DNA of 19,106 nucleotides from Desulfuromonadales bacterium (GTDB taxonomy: Bacteria; Desulfobacterota; Desulfuromonadia; Desulfuromonadales; BM103), in assembly GCA_030640215.1 (NCBI GenBank), contig DAOWJU010000190.1, positions 1 to 19,106 of the forward strand, in the 5' to 3' direction. Of the stretch, positions 1 through 6,477 are shown one piece after another. The first letter of the stretch is position 1. Every line of letters begins with the position of its first letter. The notes beneath the pieces are model-generated. The model saw only the letters and a list, made by a program, of their open reading frames with translations. It had not been told where the DNA came from and ran no database searches. The position numbers and the translations under genes were made by a program.

Positions 1-93
1 CTCTGCAGGTTTCTCTGCAGGTTTCTCTGCAGGTTTCTCTGCAGGTTTCTCTGCAGGTTTCTCTGCAGGTTTCTCTGCAACTTTCTCTGCCGG
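1..93 (-). repeat. 12-bp tandem repeat encoding KPAE in the S2 tail
   Basis: Six perfect copies of the 12-base unit ctctgcaggttt occupy 1-72. A seventh copy (73-84, ctctgcaacttt) carries two changes, and 85-93 is a partial unit. On the coding strand each unit reads K-P-A-E in frame with rpsB, and the degenerate copy reads K-V-A-E. The array continues beyond position 1, so the copy number is unknown. Perfect nucleotide identity between copies suggests recent expansion by slippage. Confidence 0.95.
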
Positions 94-909
94 TGCTTCT
101 ACAGGAGCCTTTGCAGCCTTCTTCTCAACAACAATCGTTTCAGGGCCTTCTTCAACAACCGGCTTAACCTCTGCAACCTCTTCCTCCTGATCGGCACCCT
201 CTGCATCGTTGCGCAGTTTTTCCTGACGAGCAGCAGTACCTTCAAGACATGCTTCAGCCATTTTCGAAGAAAAGAGGCGAAGCGCACGGATTGCACCGTC
301 GTTTCCGGGGATAATGTAATCAATTCCCTCAGGGTCACAGTTGGTATCAACAACAGCAACCACCGGGATGCCAAGCTTGCGGGCTTCCTTAACAGCGATT
401 TCTTCCTTGTTAGGGTCAACAATAAAGACAGCTGCTGGCAGACGAGTCATGTTCTTGATGCCGCCGAGACTCTTTTCCAATTTGGCTTTTTCACGATCAA
501 GCTGCAGGACTTCTTTCTTGACCAGCAGATCGTAAGTACCATCTTCCGACATGACCTCAATCTTCTTGAGGCGGTCAATACTGCGTTTGATAGTGGAAAA
601 GTTAGTGAGCATACCACCCAGCCAGCGGTTGTTAACATAGTACTGATCGGCCCGAACAGCCTCTTCCATAATGGAATCCTGAGCCTGCTTCTTGGTGCCT
701 ACGAAAAGAATTTTGTCACCATTCTGGGTAATGTCGCGAATAAAGCTATAAGCAGTTCTGAAGTACCGAACTGTTTTCTGCAGGTCAATAATATAAATAC
801 CGTTGCGCGCACCAAAGATATAAGGCTTCATCTTGGGATTCCAACGACGGGTCTGGTGACCGAAATGAACACCGGCCTCTAACAATTGCTTCATGCTGAT
901 CTGAGACAT
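1..909 (-). CDS. rpsB: 30S ribosomal protein S2, 3' end outside the window
   Basis: S2 is a structural protein of the small ribosomal subunit, needed for late 30S assembly and for docking S1. The frame opens with ATG at 907-909 behind a good AGGAG Shine-Dalgarno seven bases upstream, and stays open for 303 codons to the window edge. The N-terminal part matches S2 throughout, for example [60 protein letters not shown], and the C-terminal landmarks VVDTNCDP and [13 protein letters not shown]. coli S2 is about 241 residues. Here the body ends near residue 225 and is followed by an acidic, Val/Glu/Lys/Ala/Pro-rich tail that becomes a KPAE tandem repeat running off the window. The gene is divergent from lptF. 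tsf usually follows rpsB and would lie outside the window. Identity is certain; total length is unknown. Confidence 0.97.
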   Translation of the reverse strand, partial: MSQISMKQLLEAGVHFGHQTRRWNPKMKPYIFGARNGIYIIDLQKTVRYFRTAYSFIRDITQNGDKILFVGTKKQAQDSIMEEAVRADQYYVNNRWLGGMLTNFSTIKRSIDRLKKIEVMSEDGTYDLLVKKEVLQLDREKAKLEKSLGGIKNMTRLPAAVFIVDPNKEEIAVKEARKLGIPVVAVVDTNCDPEGIDYIIPGNDGAIRALRLFSSKMAEACLEGTAARQEKLRNDAEGADQEEEVAEVKPVVEEGPETIVVEKKAAKAPVEAPAEKVAEKPAEKPAEKPAEKPAEKPAEKPAE

Positions 910-968
910 GTACAAACTCCTTTTACTGTTAGGTTTTTTCCACCGCCCTCATCATCCCCAGCAACCGA

Positions 969-999
969 CCTGACACCATGTCAGGCACCCGGTCCGGGT
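969..999 (-). promoter_or_regulatory. inverted repeats in the rpsB 5' leader
   Basis: Two adjacent perfect inverted repeats lie between the likely rpsB promoter and its start codon. CCTGACA/TGTCAGG (arms 969-975 and 979-985, 3-base loop) would form a 7-bp hairpin in the mRNA. ACCCGG-T-CCGGGT (987-999) is a 13-base palindrome that can form a shorter 4-bp hairpin. S2 is known to repress its own mRNA through a leader in E. coli, so an autoregulatory role is plausible. Homology to that leader cannot be shown by eye. Confidence 0.45.
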
Positions 1000-1028
1000 C
1001 AGAAGGCGTGTGTATTGAAGAGCACATC

Positions 1029-1057
1029 CGTATAACATGTGGGCATGCTCAACGCAA
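1029..1057 (-). promoter_or_regulatory. candidate rpsB promoter
   Basis: On the minus strand a -35-like TTGCGT (1052-1057) is followed by a 17-base spacer and a -10-like TATACG (1029-1034). Transcription would start near 1021, giving an rpsB leader of about 110 bases. The match is moderate and there is no experimental support. Confidence 0.4.
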
Positions 1058-1069
1058 GGTATTTTTCGG

Positions 1070-1110
1070 TGTAAACAACGTTTACAACCCCTTTGTGACT
1101 GTACTATTAT
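1070..1110 (+). promoter_or_regulatory. candidate lptF promoter overlapped by a perfect palindrome
   Basis: A -35-like TTTACA (1081-1086) and a -10-like TATTAT (1105-1110) are separated by 18 bases. The -35 lies inside the perfect inverted repeat TGTAAAC-AAC-GTTTACA (1070-1086), the shape expected of a dimeric repressor operator. A start point predicted from this promoter (about 1117) falls almost on the lptF ATG at 1119. Confidence 0.45.
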
Positions 1111-1118
1111 GCGGGATT

Positions 1119-2300
1119 ATGTCTGGGACTCAAATTAATCGCTATATTATCAGAGAGATCCTCTCGCCGACCCTCCTTTGCCTCGCGATCTTCACTATGG
1201 TCATGGTGTTGGGGCGAGCCTTTAAGCTTGTCAGCTTAATCATCAACGAGGGGGTTTCACTAGTGGATATTCTGATTCTACTAGCCACCCTCATGCCAAC
1301 TTTTTTCTCTATCTCGCTACCGCTTGCTTTTATCATGGGCATCATGATCGGTTTGGGCCGCATGTCTGCCGACAGCGAGATTGTCGCGCTTAAATCGGCA
1401 GGGTTCGGCCTGGCGAGGATTTCCGTTCCTGTCTTTGCCCTGGCTGTCATCTTTGCCTTGCTGACCGGTGCAACCAATATCTGGGTCAAACCTTGGGGCT
1501 ACCGTGCTTTTGCGACCAAAAGCTTTGAAATTGTGCGACAGAAAGTGGCCATTGGCCTGCAACCACGAGTATTCATGAGCCAGTTCAATGATCTGGTGCT
1601 CTACGCCAATGAAATAGACAAGCAGACGAATCAGATGCACGGGCTCTTTATTGTTGAGAAGAAACCGGAGTCAACCTCCTGGGTTTTTGCCGACAGTGGC
1701 AACATTCTCACCGACGACAAAGAGGAAACGGTAACGATTCGCCTGCAAGATGGTGTGGTCCACCGTCAACAAACCGAATCTGTCGACAACTACCAGCTGA
1801 TTCATTTTCGCAATTACGATATTCAGCCAGAGATCTCAGCTATGAGCGAGCCAAGAAAACGAAGCCGCTTAAAACCCAAAGAGCTCTCTACCGGAAAACT
1901 TTGGGACGACATTTCGAGCGGGGGAAACCCTGCAAAGACAAGGGAACTGCAGGCCGAACTCCATTTAAGACTGGTCTCGCCACTGGCCCCACTACTTTTT
2001 GTACTCTTCGGCCTGCCCTTCAGCATGCAATCGCACCGTTCCGGTCGCAGTGGTGGCTTTGTCATGGGCCTGGTTATTTTCCTCGGCTACTATTTTATGC
2101 TGTCTGCAGCTCTTACTCTGACCAAGGATGCATCGGTATCACCCTGGCTAACCTTCTGGGCAGCGCACCTCCTATTGGGAGTAATGGGGGTTTTCTTCCT
2201 CCGCCAGTCTTCACTGGAGAAGCCCAACGTTCTGGTCAGCTGGATTGACCAACTCCTGCTCAACCTGCAGAAACGAGCTCGTAAAAATGTCGACTCTTGA
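1119..2300 (+). CDS. lptF: LPS export ABC transporter permease LptF
   Basis: LptF is one of the two inner-membrane permeases of the LptB2FG complex, which pulls lipopolysaccharide out of the inner membrane and feeds it into the LptC-LptA bridge. The protein (393 residues) shows the YjgP/YjgQ layout: three N-terminal membrane segments beginning at INRYIIREI, the conserved stretch GRMSADSEIVALKSAGFG, a large periplasmic beta-jellyroll domain in the middle, the motif ELHLRLVSPLAPLLFVLFGL, and three C-terminal membrane segments. I place the start at ATG 1119 because family similarity begins there. An in-frame ATG at 978 would add 47 residues of unrelated sequence overlapping the rpsB leader. The Shine-Dalgarno is poor (gcgggatt), which fits a very short or absent leader. 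It overlaps lptG by 14 bases, so the two are co-transcribed. LptF rather than LptG is assigned by position in the pair and overall similarity. Confidence 0.93.
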   Translation: MSGTQINRYIIREILSPTLLCLAIFTMVMVLGRAFKLVSLIINEGVSLVDILILLATLMPTFFSISLPLAFIMGIMIGLGRMSADSEIVALKSAGFGLARISVPVFALAVIFALLTGATNIWVKPWGYRAFATKSFEIVRQKVAIGLQPRVFMSQFNDLVLYANEIDKQTNQMHGLFIVEKKPESTSWVFADSGNILTDDKEETVTIRLQDGVVHRQQTESVDNYQLIHFRNYDIQPEISAMSEPRKRSRLKPKELSTGKLWDDISSGGNPAKTRELQAELHLRLVSPLAPLLFVLFGLPFSMQSHRSGRSGGFVMGLVIFLGYYFMLSAALTLTKDASVSPWLTFWAAHLLLGVMGVFFLRQSSLEKPNVLVSWIDQLLLNLQKRARKNVDS

Positions 2301-3372
2301 CCGTTATATTCTGAATACTTTTATCAGGAATCTGGCCCTGGTTCTCATGGTTCTGGTGTCGCTCTACGGCCTGGTTGAGTTTTTAGAGACCGTCGACGAC
2401 TTTATAGAGCATCATGCAGAGTTAAAATACTACCTTCTCTATCCATTGTACCTGTTACCAGTCATCATCACCAACACCTTGCCAATGGCTGTACTACTTG
2501 CCACATTTGCAACCATCGGCGGCTTTTCTAGGTCAAGCCAGTTGACGGCCATGCTCTGTGGCGGCGTTAGCCTCAGCCGCATAAGTCGTCCGCTTTTTCT
2601 TGGCAGCCTGCTGCTTGCATTAATTGTCATCATTGCAAACCTCTGGTTGGTCCCCTGGTCATCTCGTGAATCAAATTATATTAAACGCACCGAAATCAAG
2701 GGGAGAAGTTCACAGGAAGCAACGAGCAAAGACCTTTACATTCGCGACGGCAATCGGATTGTCAGCGTTAATCATGCTTTCCCAGCAAAAGGTGTCATTC
2801 TTGGGCTTACGATTGTAGAATTCAACGACAACTTTATGCCGGTCAAACGGATTCAGGCGGAAAAGGCAAAACATATAAAGAATGGCCAGTGGCAGCTCAA
2901 GAATGCTGTCATTTGGGACTTTATCCCTGAAACCAGAGCCATTGCATCTTTTGATCAGCAAGCGAAGTTTCTTATTGACCTCAAACGACAACCATCCGAG
3001 ATGCTGAAGATCTTGGACAGGCCGGAAGACCTGACTATCAACAGCTTGGTTAACTTAACAGAAAAGTTGCAAAACGAGGGATATGATCCAAAAGCATATC
3101 AGGTGGAAGCACACGTGCGATTTGCCAAAGCAGCCATCCCGATCATTATGGTCCTGATCGGTATCCCCTTTTCTCTGCAACGTGGTCGCAATGCCAGCTT
3201 CTCTCTTGGCATTGTCATCAGCCTGGCTATCTTTGTCGTCTACTTTATCCTCTACGCCGTTTTTGCTGTCTTTGGTGCCATTGCTGTCCTGCCGCCACTG
3301 GTCGCAGCCTGGGCAGCCAACATCTTGATGGCTTTGATCGGCAGCTGGTTCTTTCTGAGGGCCCAGGACTGA
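2287..3372 (+). CDS. lptG: LPS export ABC transporter permease LptG
   Basis: LptG is the partner permease of LptF. The 361-residue protein begins MSTLDRYILNTFIRN, a typical YjgQ-like N-terminus. It has paired membrane segments, the motif FSRSSQLTAMLCGGVSLSRI, a periplasmic domain from about residue 110 to 260, and a C-terminal bundle starting near the stretch FAKAAIPIIMVLIGIPFSLQ. I chose ATG 2287, inside the lptF 3' end, because similarity begins there; in-frame codons further upstream encode lptF-overlapping sequence. The 14-base overlap implies translational coupling. The matching ATPase LptB and the LptC/LptA bridge are encoded at 16865-18656 on the other strand. The stop codon lies at the edge of a decayed intergenic repeat (3375-3420), and a strong terminator follows. 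Confidence 0.93.
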   Translation: MSTLDRYILNTFIRNLALVLMVLVSLYGLVEFLETVDDFIEHHAELKYYLLYPLYLLPVIITNTLPMAVLLATFATIGGFSRSSQLTAMLCGGVSLSRISRPLFLGSLLLALIVIIANLWLVPWSSRESNYIKRTEIKGRSSQEATSKDLYIRDGNRIVSVNHAFPAKGVILGLTIVEFNDNFMPVKRIQAEKAKHIKNGQWQLKNAVIWDFIPETRAIASFDQQAKFLIDLKRQPSEMLKILDRPEDLTINSLVNLTEKLQNEGYDPKAYQVEAHVRFAKAAIPIIMVLIGIPFSLQRGRNASFSLGIVISLAIFVVYFILYAVFAVFGAIAVLPPLVAAWAANILMALIGSWFFLRAQD

Positions 3373-3374
3373 AA

Positions 3375-3420
3375 TAGCCAGCGATCTAGTAGCCAGCTTA
3401 TTGATTGTCCGACAAACTGC
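3375..3420. repeat. truncated copy of the 6232-6395 palindromic element
   Basis: Bases 3389-3420 match 6363-6394 at 28 of 32 positions, including attgattgtccgaca. Weaker similarity (gcga...agccagc) continues to about 3381. The other end of the element is missing, so this looks like a decayed right end. It sits directly after the lptG stop codon. Confidence 0.7.
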
Positions 3421-3426
3421 AAACAG

Positions 3427-3461
3427 AAAAAGGGGACCAAATAATATTGGTCCCCTTTTTT
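3427..3461. terminator. bidirectional intrinsic terminator between lptG and ahcY
   Basis: A perfect 9-bp stem GGGGACCAA/TTGGTCCCC (3432-3440 and 3447-3455) with a 6-base loop is flanked by five A on the left and six T on the right. It therefore works as a hairpin plus U-tract on both strands, which suits the convergent genes lptG and ahcY. Confidence 0.93.
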
Positions 3462-3481
3462 GTTCGCATTTTAGCTATTTT

Positions 3482-4939
3482 TTAATATCGATAAGAATCT
3501 GGTTTATACGGCCCATCCACCGGTAAACTGATGTAGTCGGCCTGCTCTGCAGTAAGAGTTGTCAACCTGGCACCGAGCTTGCCCAAGTGTAGACGCGCCA
3601 CCTTTTCATCAAGGCTCTTCGGTAAGACATAGACCTCATTCTCGTAGTTGTCTGGACTCAAGAAAAGCTCTATTTGAGCCATCACCTGGTTGGTAAAGCT
3701 GTTCGACATAACAAAGGAAGGGTGGCCGGTAGCACAACCGAGGTTGAGCAGTCGTCCTTCTGCCAGCACGATCACCGCATGACCATCAGGGAAAACCCAC
3801 TGATCAACCTGATTGCCGTGCTCACGAGGATTCTTGATGTTGATCTTTTTAATCCCGGCGACATTTGCCAAGGGAGCCATCTCAATCTCATTATCGAAGT
3901 GGCCGATATTGCCGACAATGGCATTATGCTTCATCTGGGCCATGTGCTCGACACGAATGACGTCTTTGTTGCCGGTAGTGGTGACAAAAATATCAGCGTC
4001 GGCGACCACATCTTCGAGAGTCTTGACTTCGTAACCTTCCATTAACGCTTGCAAGGCACAAATCGGATCTATTTCAGTAACAATCACCCGGGCACCCTGA
4101 CCACGCAACGACTGACAGCAGCCCTTACCGACATCACCATAACCGCAGACCACAGCGACCTTGCCGGAGATCATAACGTCAGTCGCCCGCATGATGCCGT
4201 CGACCAGGCTGTGTCGGCAACCGTAGACATTGTCGAACTTACTCTTGGTGACTGAGTCGTTGACGTTCATCGCCGGGAAAGGCAGCTTGCCATCTTTCTG
4301 TAACTGGTAGAGACGATGGACACCAGTTGTGGTTTCCTCGGTCACACCCTTGATCGAGCTACAGATGGCAACCCAGTCAATTGTTTTACCCTCAATAGAA
4401 CTCTTGAGGCAACCAACAAGCTCGAGCCAATCTTCCGGATCGCCAGCATTGCAGGCAGGCACACCCTGCTTCTGCCACTCAGCGCCGTAGAGCACCATCA
4501 TGGTTGCATCACCGCCATCATCGAGAATCATATTCGGCAACTGCCCATCTGGCCAGTTCAATGCTTGCTCGGTACACCACCAGTATTCATTGAGTGTCTC
4601 GCCCATCCAGGCAAAGACCGGGACACCTTTGGGATCATCTGGTGTTCCTTCGCGGCCCACAGCAACAGCTGCTGCAGCCTGATCTTGGGTCGAAAAAATA
4701 TTACACGAAGCCCAACGCACCTCCGCACCTAGATCAAGCAAGGTTTCAATCAGCACTGCGGTCTGAATTGTCATATGCAAAGAGCCAGTGACTCTGGCAC
4801 CTTTGAGAGGAAGCTCATCGCGGTATTCTTCTCGTAGCGCCATCAACCCCGGCATCTCAATTTCTGCCAGCTCAATCTCCTTGCGTCCCAAAATGGCCAG
4901 CGACAAGTCCAACACTTTAAAATCTTGGCTGTCTGTCAG
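3482..4939 (-). CDS. ahcY: adenosylhomocysteinase (S-adenosyl-L-homocysteine hydrolase)
   Basis: This cytoplasmic NAD-dependent enzyme splits S-adenosylhomocysteine into adenosine and homocysteine, clearing the product inhibitor of methyltransferases. Family marks are [16 protein letters not shown] near the N-terminus, [18 protein letters not shown], the NAD-binding loop [20 protein letters not shown], and the conserved C-terminal end KPDSYRY. Length (477 to 485 residues) is normal for the long bacterial form. A standard start exists only at GTG 4915, but it has no Shine-Dalgarno. Family similarity ([14 protein letters not shown]) extends eight codons further to a CTG at 4937-4939, which has AAGGAG nine bases upstream and a stop codon directly before it. 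I therefore give 4939 as the likely start; 4915 is the conventional alternative. It shares the SAM cycle with metK nearby. No SAH riboswitch is visible upstream. Confidence 0.95.
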   Translation of the reverse strand: MTDSQDFKVLDLSLAILGRKEIELAEIEMPGLMALREEYRDELPLKGARVTGSLHMTIQTAVLIETLLDLGAEVRWASCNIFSTQDQAAAAVAVGREGTPDDPKGVPVFAWMGETLNEYWWCTEQALNWPDGQLPNMILDDGGDATMMVLYGAEWQKQGVPACNAGDPEDWLELVGCLKSSIEGKTIDWVAICSSIKGVTEETTTGVHRLYQLQKDGKLPFPAMNVNDSVTKSKFDNVYGCRHSLVDGIMRATDVMISGKVAVVCGYGDVGKGCCQSLRGQGARVIVTEIDPICALQALMEGYEVKTLEDVVADADIFVTTTGNKDVIRVEHMAQMKHNAIVGNIGHFDNEIEMAPLANVAGIKKINIKNPREHGNQVDQWVFPDGHAVIVLAEGRLLNLGCATGHPSFVMSNSFTNQVMAQIELFLSPDNYENEVYVLPKSLDEKVARLHLGKLGARLTTLTAEQADYISLPVDGPYKPDSYRY

Positions 4940-4959
4940 CTAAAAAATCTCCTTAGTTT

Positions 4960-4988
4960 ATTATGTAACTTACTTGATACAATGAAAA
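4960..4988 (-). promoter_or_regulatory. candidate ahcY promoter
   Basis: On the minus strand TTTTCA (4983-4988) and CATAAT (4960-4965) are spaced by 17 bases and lie just upstream of the AAGGAG that serves ahcY. The -10 matches at five of six bases and the -35 at four. The palindromic repeat at 4991-5069 directly abuts it. Confidence 0.4.
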
Positions 4989-4990
4989 TA

Positions 4991-5069
4991 CTGTCATTCC
5001 CGAGGGTGAAATCGGGAATCCAGACTTTAAAACAATGGATCCCCGATAGAACCATTCGGGGATGACGGG
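4991..5069. repeat. nested palindromic intergenic repeat (REP/MITE-like)
   Basis: The left arm (4991-5022) and right arm (5036-5069) are imperfect inverted copies of each other, built round GTCATtCCCGA and TCGGGgATGAC. Each arm is itself a hairpin: ATTCCCGA/TCGGGAAT on the left and ATCCCCGA/TCGGGGAT on the right. Short elements with this GTCATTCCCG...TGGATCCCCG design are common in proteobacterial intergenic regions. It lies between the glycosyltransferase stop and the ahcY promoter and could act as a terminator or mRNA stabiliser for the glycosyltransferase. Confidence 0.75.
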
Positions 5070-5117
5070 CCTTTTATTCCTGACATTGATTTATTGAGCG
5101 ATTACATTGTTATTCTG

Positions 5118-6218
5118 TTACTTCCTGTCTGTGTATGTTTCAGCGTTGCATCTGAGTTGCCAGCCAAACCATGCCCTGACCAACAACGCTGTCACTGTAC
5201 GACCGAAACAATGGTTCGTCAATGGATTAAACCAACGATCAAGCCAGTTAAGCCAGTCTTTGTTCTGATGACCCGGGTCAAGACCTTGTCGATACGCTTT
5301 GCGACAGTCCAGAGCAAAGCCGATCTGCCATGCCTGACTGCGTACATACCCTCCAGTAGCCAACCAGATCCCCCATCTCTTTCGCAATGGCATATCGCTA
5401 AGAAGATCTTTGATCAGATGAAAGAAGGGAGATAATTGAAGTGGTTGAGTTCGATCCTGCTGACGATAGATTTCGGGCGCCTTAGCAAAAAAATCAAACC
5501 AGCCGATTGACAAGAAATTCATCATTAAAGCATTGAGTGTTTGCCGAGACTTTAGCCCTTCCACCTGAAAACGCCGGGCAGAAGTTACGATCTCCCCCGG
5601 CAGAAGCAACCATTGGCCAGCGGCACGGATCGCTTCTGCGATGGACGTGTCTTCCATAACCGGCAAGTCTTCACGGAACGGACCAATTTCATGAAAGAAG
5701 GATTTCGTCATCAGCATGCCTTGGTCACCATGAATACAACCAGAGCGGTCGAGACGGGCCTTGGCTTCGCAATAAAATAGCCCAAAGCTCTTTTCACCAT
5801 TAGATGAACCAAGGCATGGGGCAGACGAATCAAACCGCAGTGCGAACCGTCCAGCAGAAGTATCAGAGGCTTGATTCTTCTGATACGCCTGCATAAAACC
5901 AAGCGCATTTCGAAGCTGACTGACATCATCAAGGCGACTATCCGCATGCAGAAAGAACAACCAGTCTGACTGTGTGACCAGGACACCGGCATTCAATTGC
6001 TGTCCTCGTCCACTCGGACCAATATTGCAACGCCCCGATAGTTGTCCGGATAGAAACCAATCATTGGCAAGTTGGCAGGTTGTGTCGACAGAGCCACCAT
6101 CAGCAATGATAACCTCAAAAGAGATCCCCTGTTGACGAGTAAGGTCATCAAGCAACAGCGGTAAAGCCTCGGACTCGTTGAGAGTGGGGATAATTATGGA
6201 AAGTTCAGGTTTCGACAT
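5118..6218 (-). CDS. family 2 glycosyltransferase, TIGR04283-like, with a C-terminal extension
   Basis: The 366-residue protein has a GT-A nucleotide-sugar transferase fold. Visible motifs are LSIIIPTLNE (6-15), the nucleotide-binding IADGGSVDTT (38-47), GRGQQLNAG (70-78), the metal-site-like FLHADS (89-94), GDQGMLM (164-170), the acceptor-side VMEDTSIAEAIRAAG (187-201) and TSARRF (212-217). This pattern fits the TIGR04283 group, which databases label as selenodomain/arsenosugar-associated transferases. The usual members stop near residue 250. Here about 110 further residues (257-366), rich in Trp and Arg, match nothing I recognise. There is no signal peptide or clear membrane helix. The start ATG at 6218 lies only 13 bases from the palindromic element and has a weak Shine-Dalgarno. 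Substrate is unknown. The metK and ahcY neighbours hint at SAM-linked chemistry, which is inference only. Confidence 0.85.
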   Translation of the reverse strand: MSKPELSIIIPTLNESEALPLLLDDLTRQQGISFEVIIADGGSVDTTCQLANDWFLSGQLSGRCNIGPSGRGQQLNAGVLVTQSDWLFFLHADSRLDDVSQLRNALGFMQAYQKNQASDTSAGRFALRFDSSAPCLGSSNGEKSFGLFYCEAKARLDRSGCIHGDQGMLMTKSFFHEIGPFREDLPVMEDTSIAEAIRAAGQWLLLPGEIVTSARRFQVEGLKSRQTLNALMMNFLSIGWFDFFAKAPEIYRQQDRTQPLQLSPFFHLIKDLLSDMPLRKRWGIWLATGGYVRSQAWQIGFALDCRKAYRQGLDPGHQNKDWLNWLDRWFNPLTNHCFGRTVTALLVRAWFGWQLRCNAETYTDRK

Positions 6219-6231
6219 AATCGACGGACCT

Positions 6232-6395
6232 AGCAGCCCGTCGGACTATCAGGGCTGAAGCGAAAATTTGGATGTTTGAGACCAGATTTTGGCTCATTTG
6301 AGAGTAATAGCCGTAGCTATTGGTCGAAAAGGAGCTGAAATATGGACCAAACAGGCGAATTTGCAGCCAGCTCATTGATTGTCCGACAGGCTGCT
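6232..6395. repeat. 164-bp full-length imperfect palindrome with 15-bp terminal inverted repeats (MITE-like)
   Basis: The ends AGCAGCCCGTCGGAC (6232-6246) and GTCCGACAGGCTGCT (6381-6395) are inverted repeats with one mismatch. The two halves remain alignable as inverted copies all the way to the centre, with small gaps, ending in the perfect tip AATAGC-CGTA-GCTATT (6306-6321). A transcript of either strand could fold into one long hairpin. No coding frame fits it and no target-site duplication is obvious. A partial copy lies at 3375-3420. It probably is a non-autonomous mobile or REP-type element; its family name is not known to me. Confidence 0.85.
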
Positions 6396-6403
6396 CTTGT
6401 CAA
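6375..6403 (-). promoter_or_regulatory. weak candidate promoter for the glycosyltransferase
   Basis: A perfect -35 TTGACA on the minus strand (6398-6403) lies just outside the palindromic element. The hexamer 17 bases downstream, AATCAA (6375-6380), lies inside it and is a poor -10. If used, transcription would run through the whole element into the glycosyltransferase gene. Confidence 0.25.
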
Positions 6404-6420
6404 CATGCGTAAACGCAAAC

Positions 6421-6446
6421 GGACGGATCGCAAAAACGATCCGCCC
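6421..6446 (-). terminator. intrinsic terminator of metK
   Basis: On the minus strand a 10-bp stem GGGCGGATCG/CGATCCGTCC (one G-U pair) with a 6-base loop lies 31 bases after the metK stop. It is followed by a modest T-rich run (gtttgcgttt). The G-U pair forms only on the minus strand, which favours metK over the opposite direction. Confidence 0.6.
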
Positions 6447-6477
6447 ATTCGATTCAGAGGTCAACCGATATAAACGA

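Noticed and set aside
1..72. CRISPR-like or structural tandem array
   Set aside because: There are no spacers; the 12-base units are contiguous and in frame as KPAE codons of rpsB.
978..1118. Longer lptF start at ATG 978 adding 47 residues
   Set aside because: The added residues resemble no LptF N-terminus, overlap the divergent rpsB leader and promoter, and family similarity begins at 1119.
4316..4732. 138-residue plus-strand reading frame
   Set aside because: It lies wholly inside ahcY on the other strand and has no family likeness.
4940..5117. SAH riboswitch before ahcY
   Set aside because: The leader between the likely promoter and the start is too short, and the conserved riboswitch core is not visible; the palindrome there is a dispersed-repeat type.
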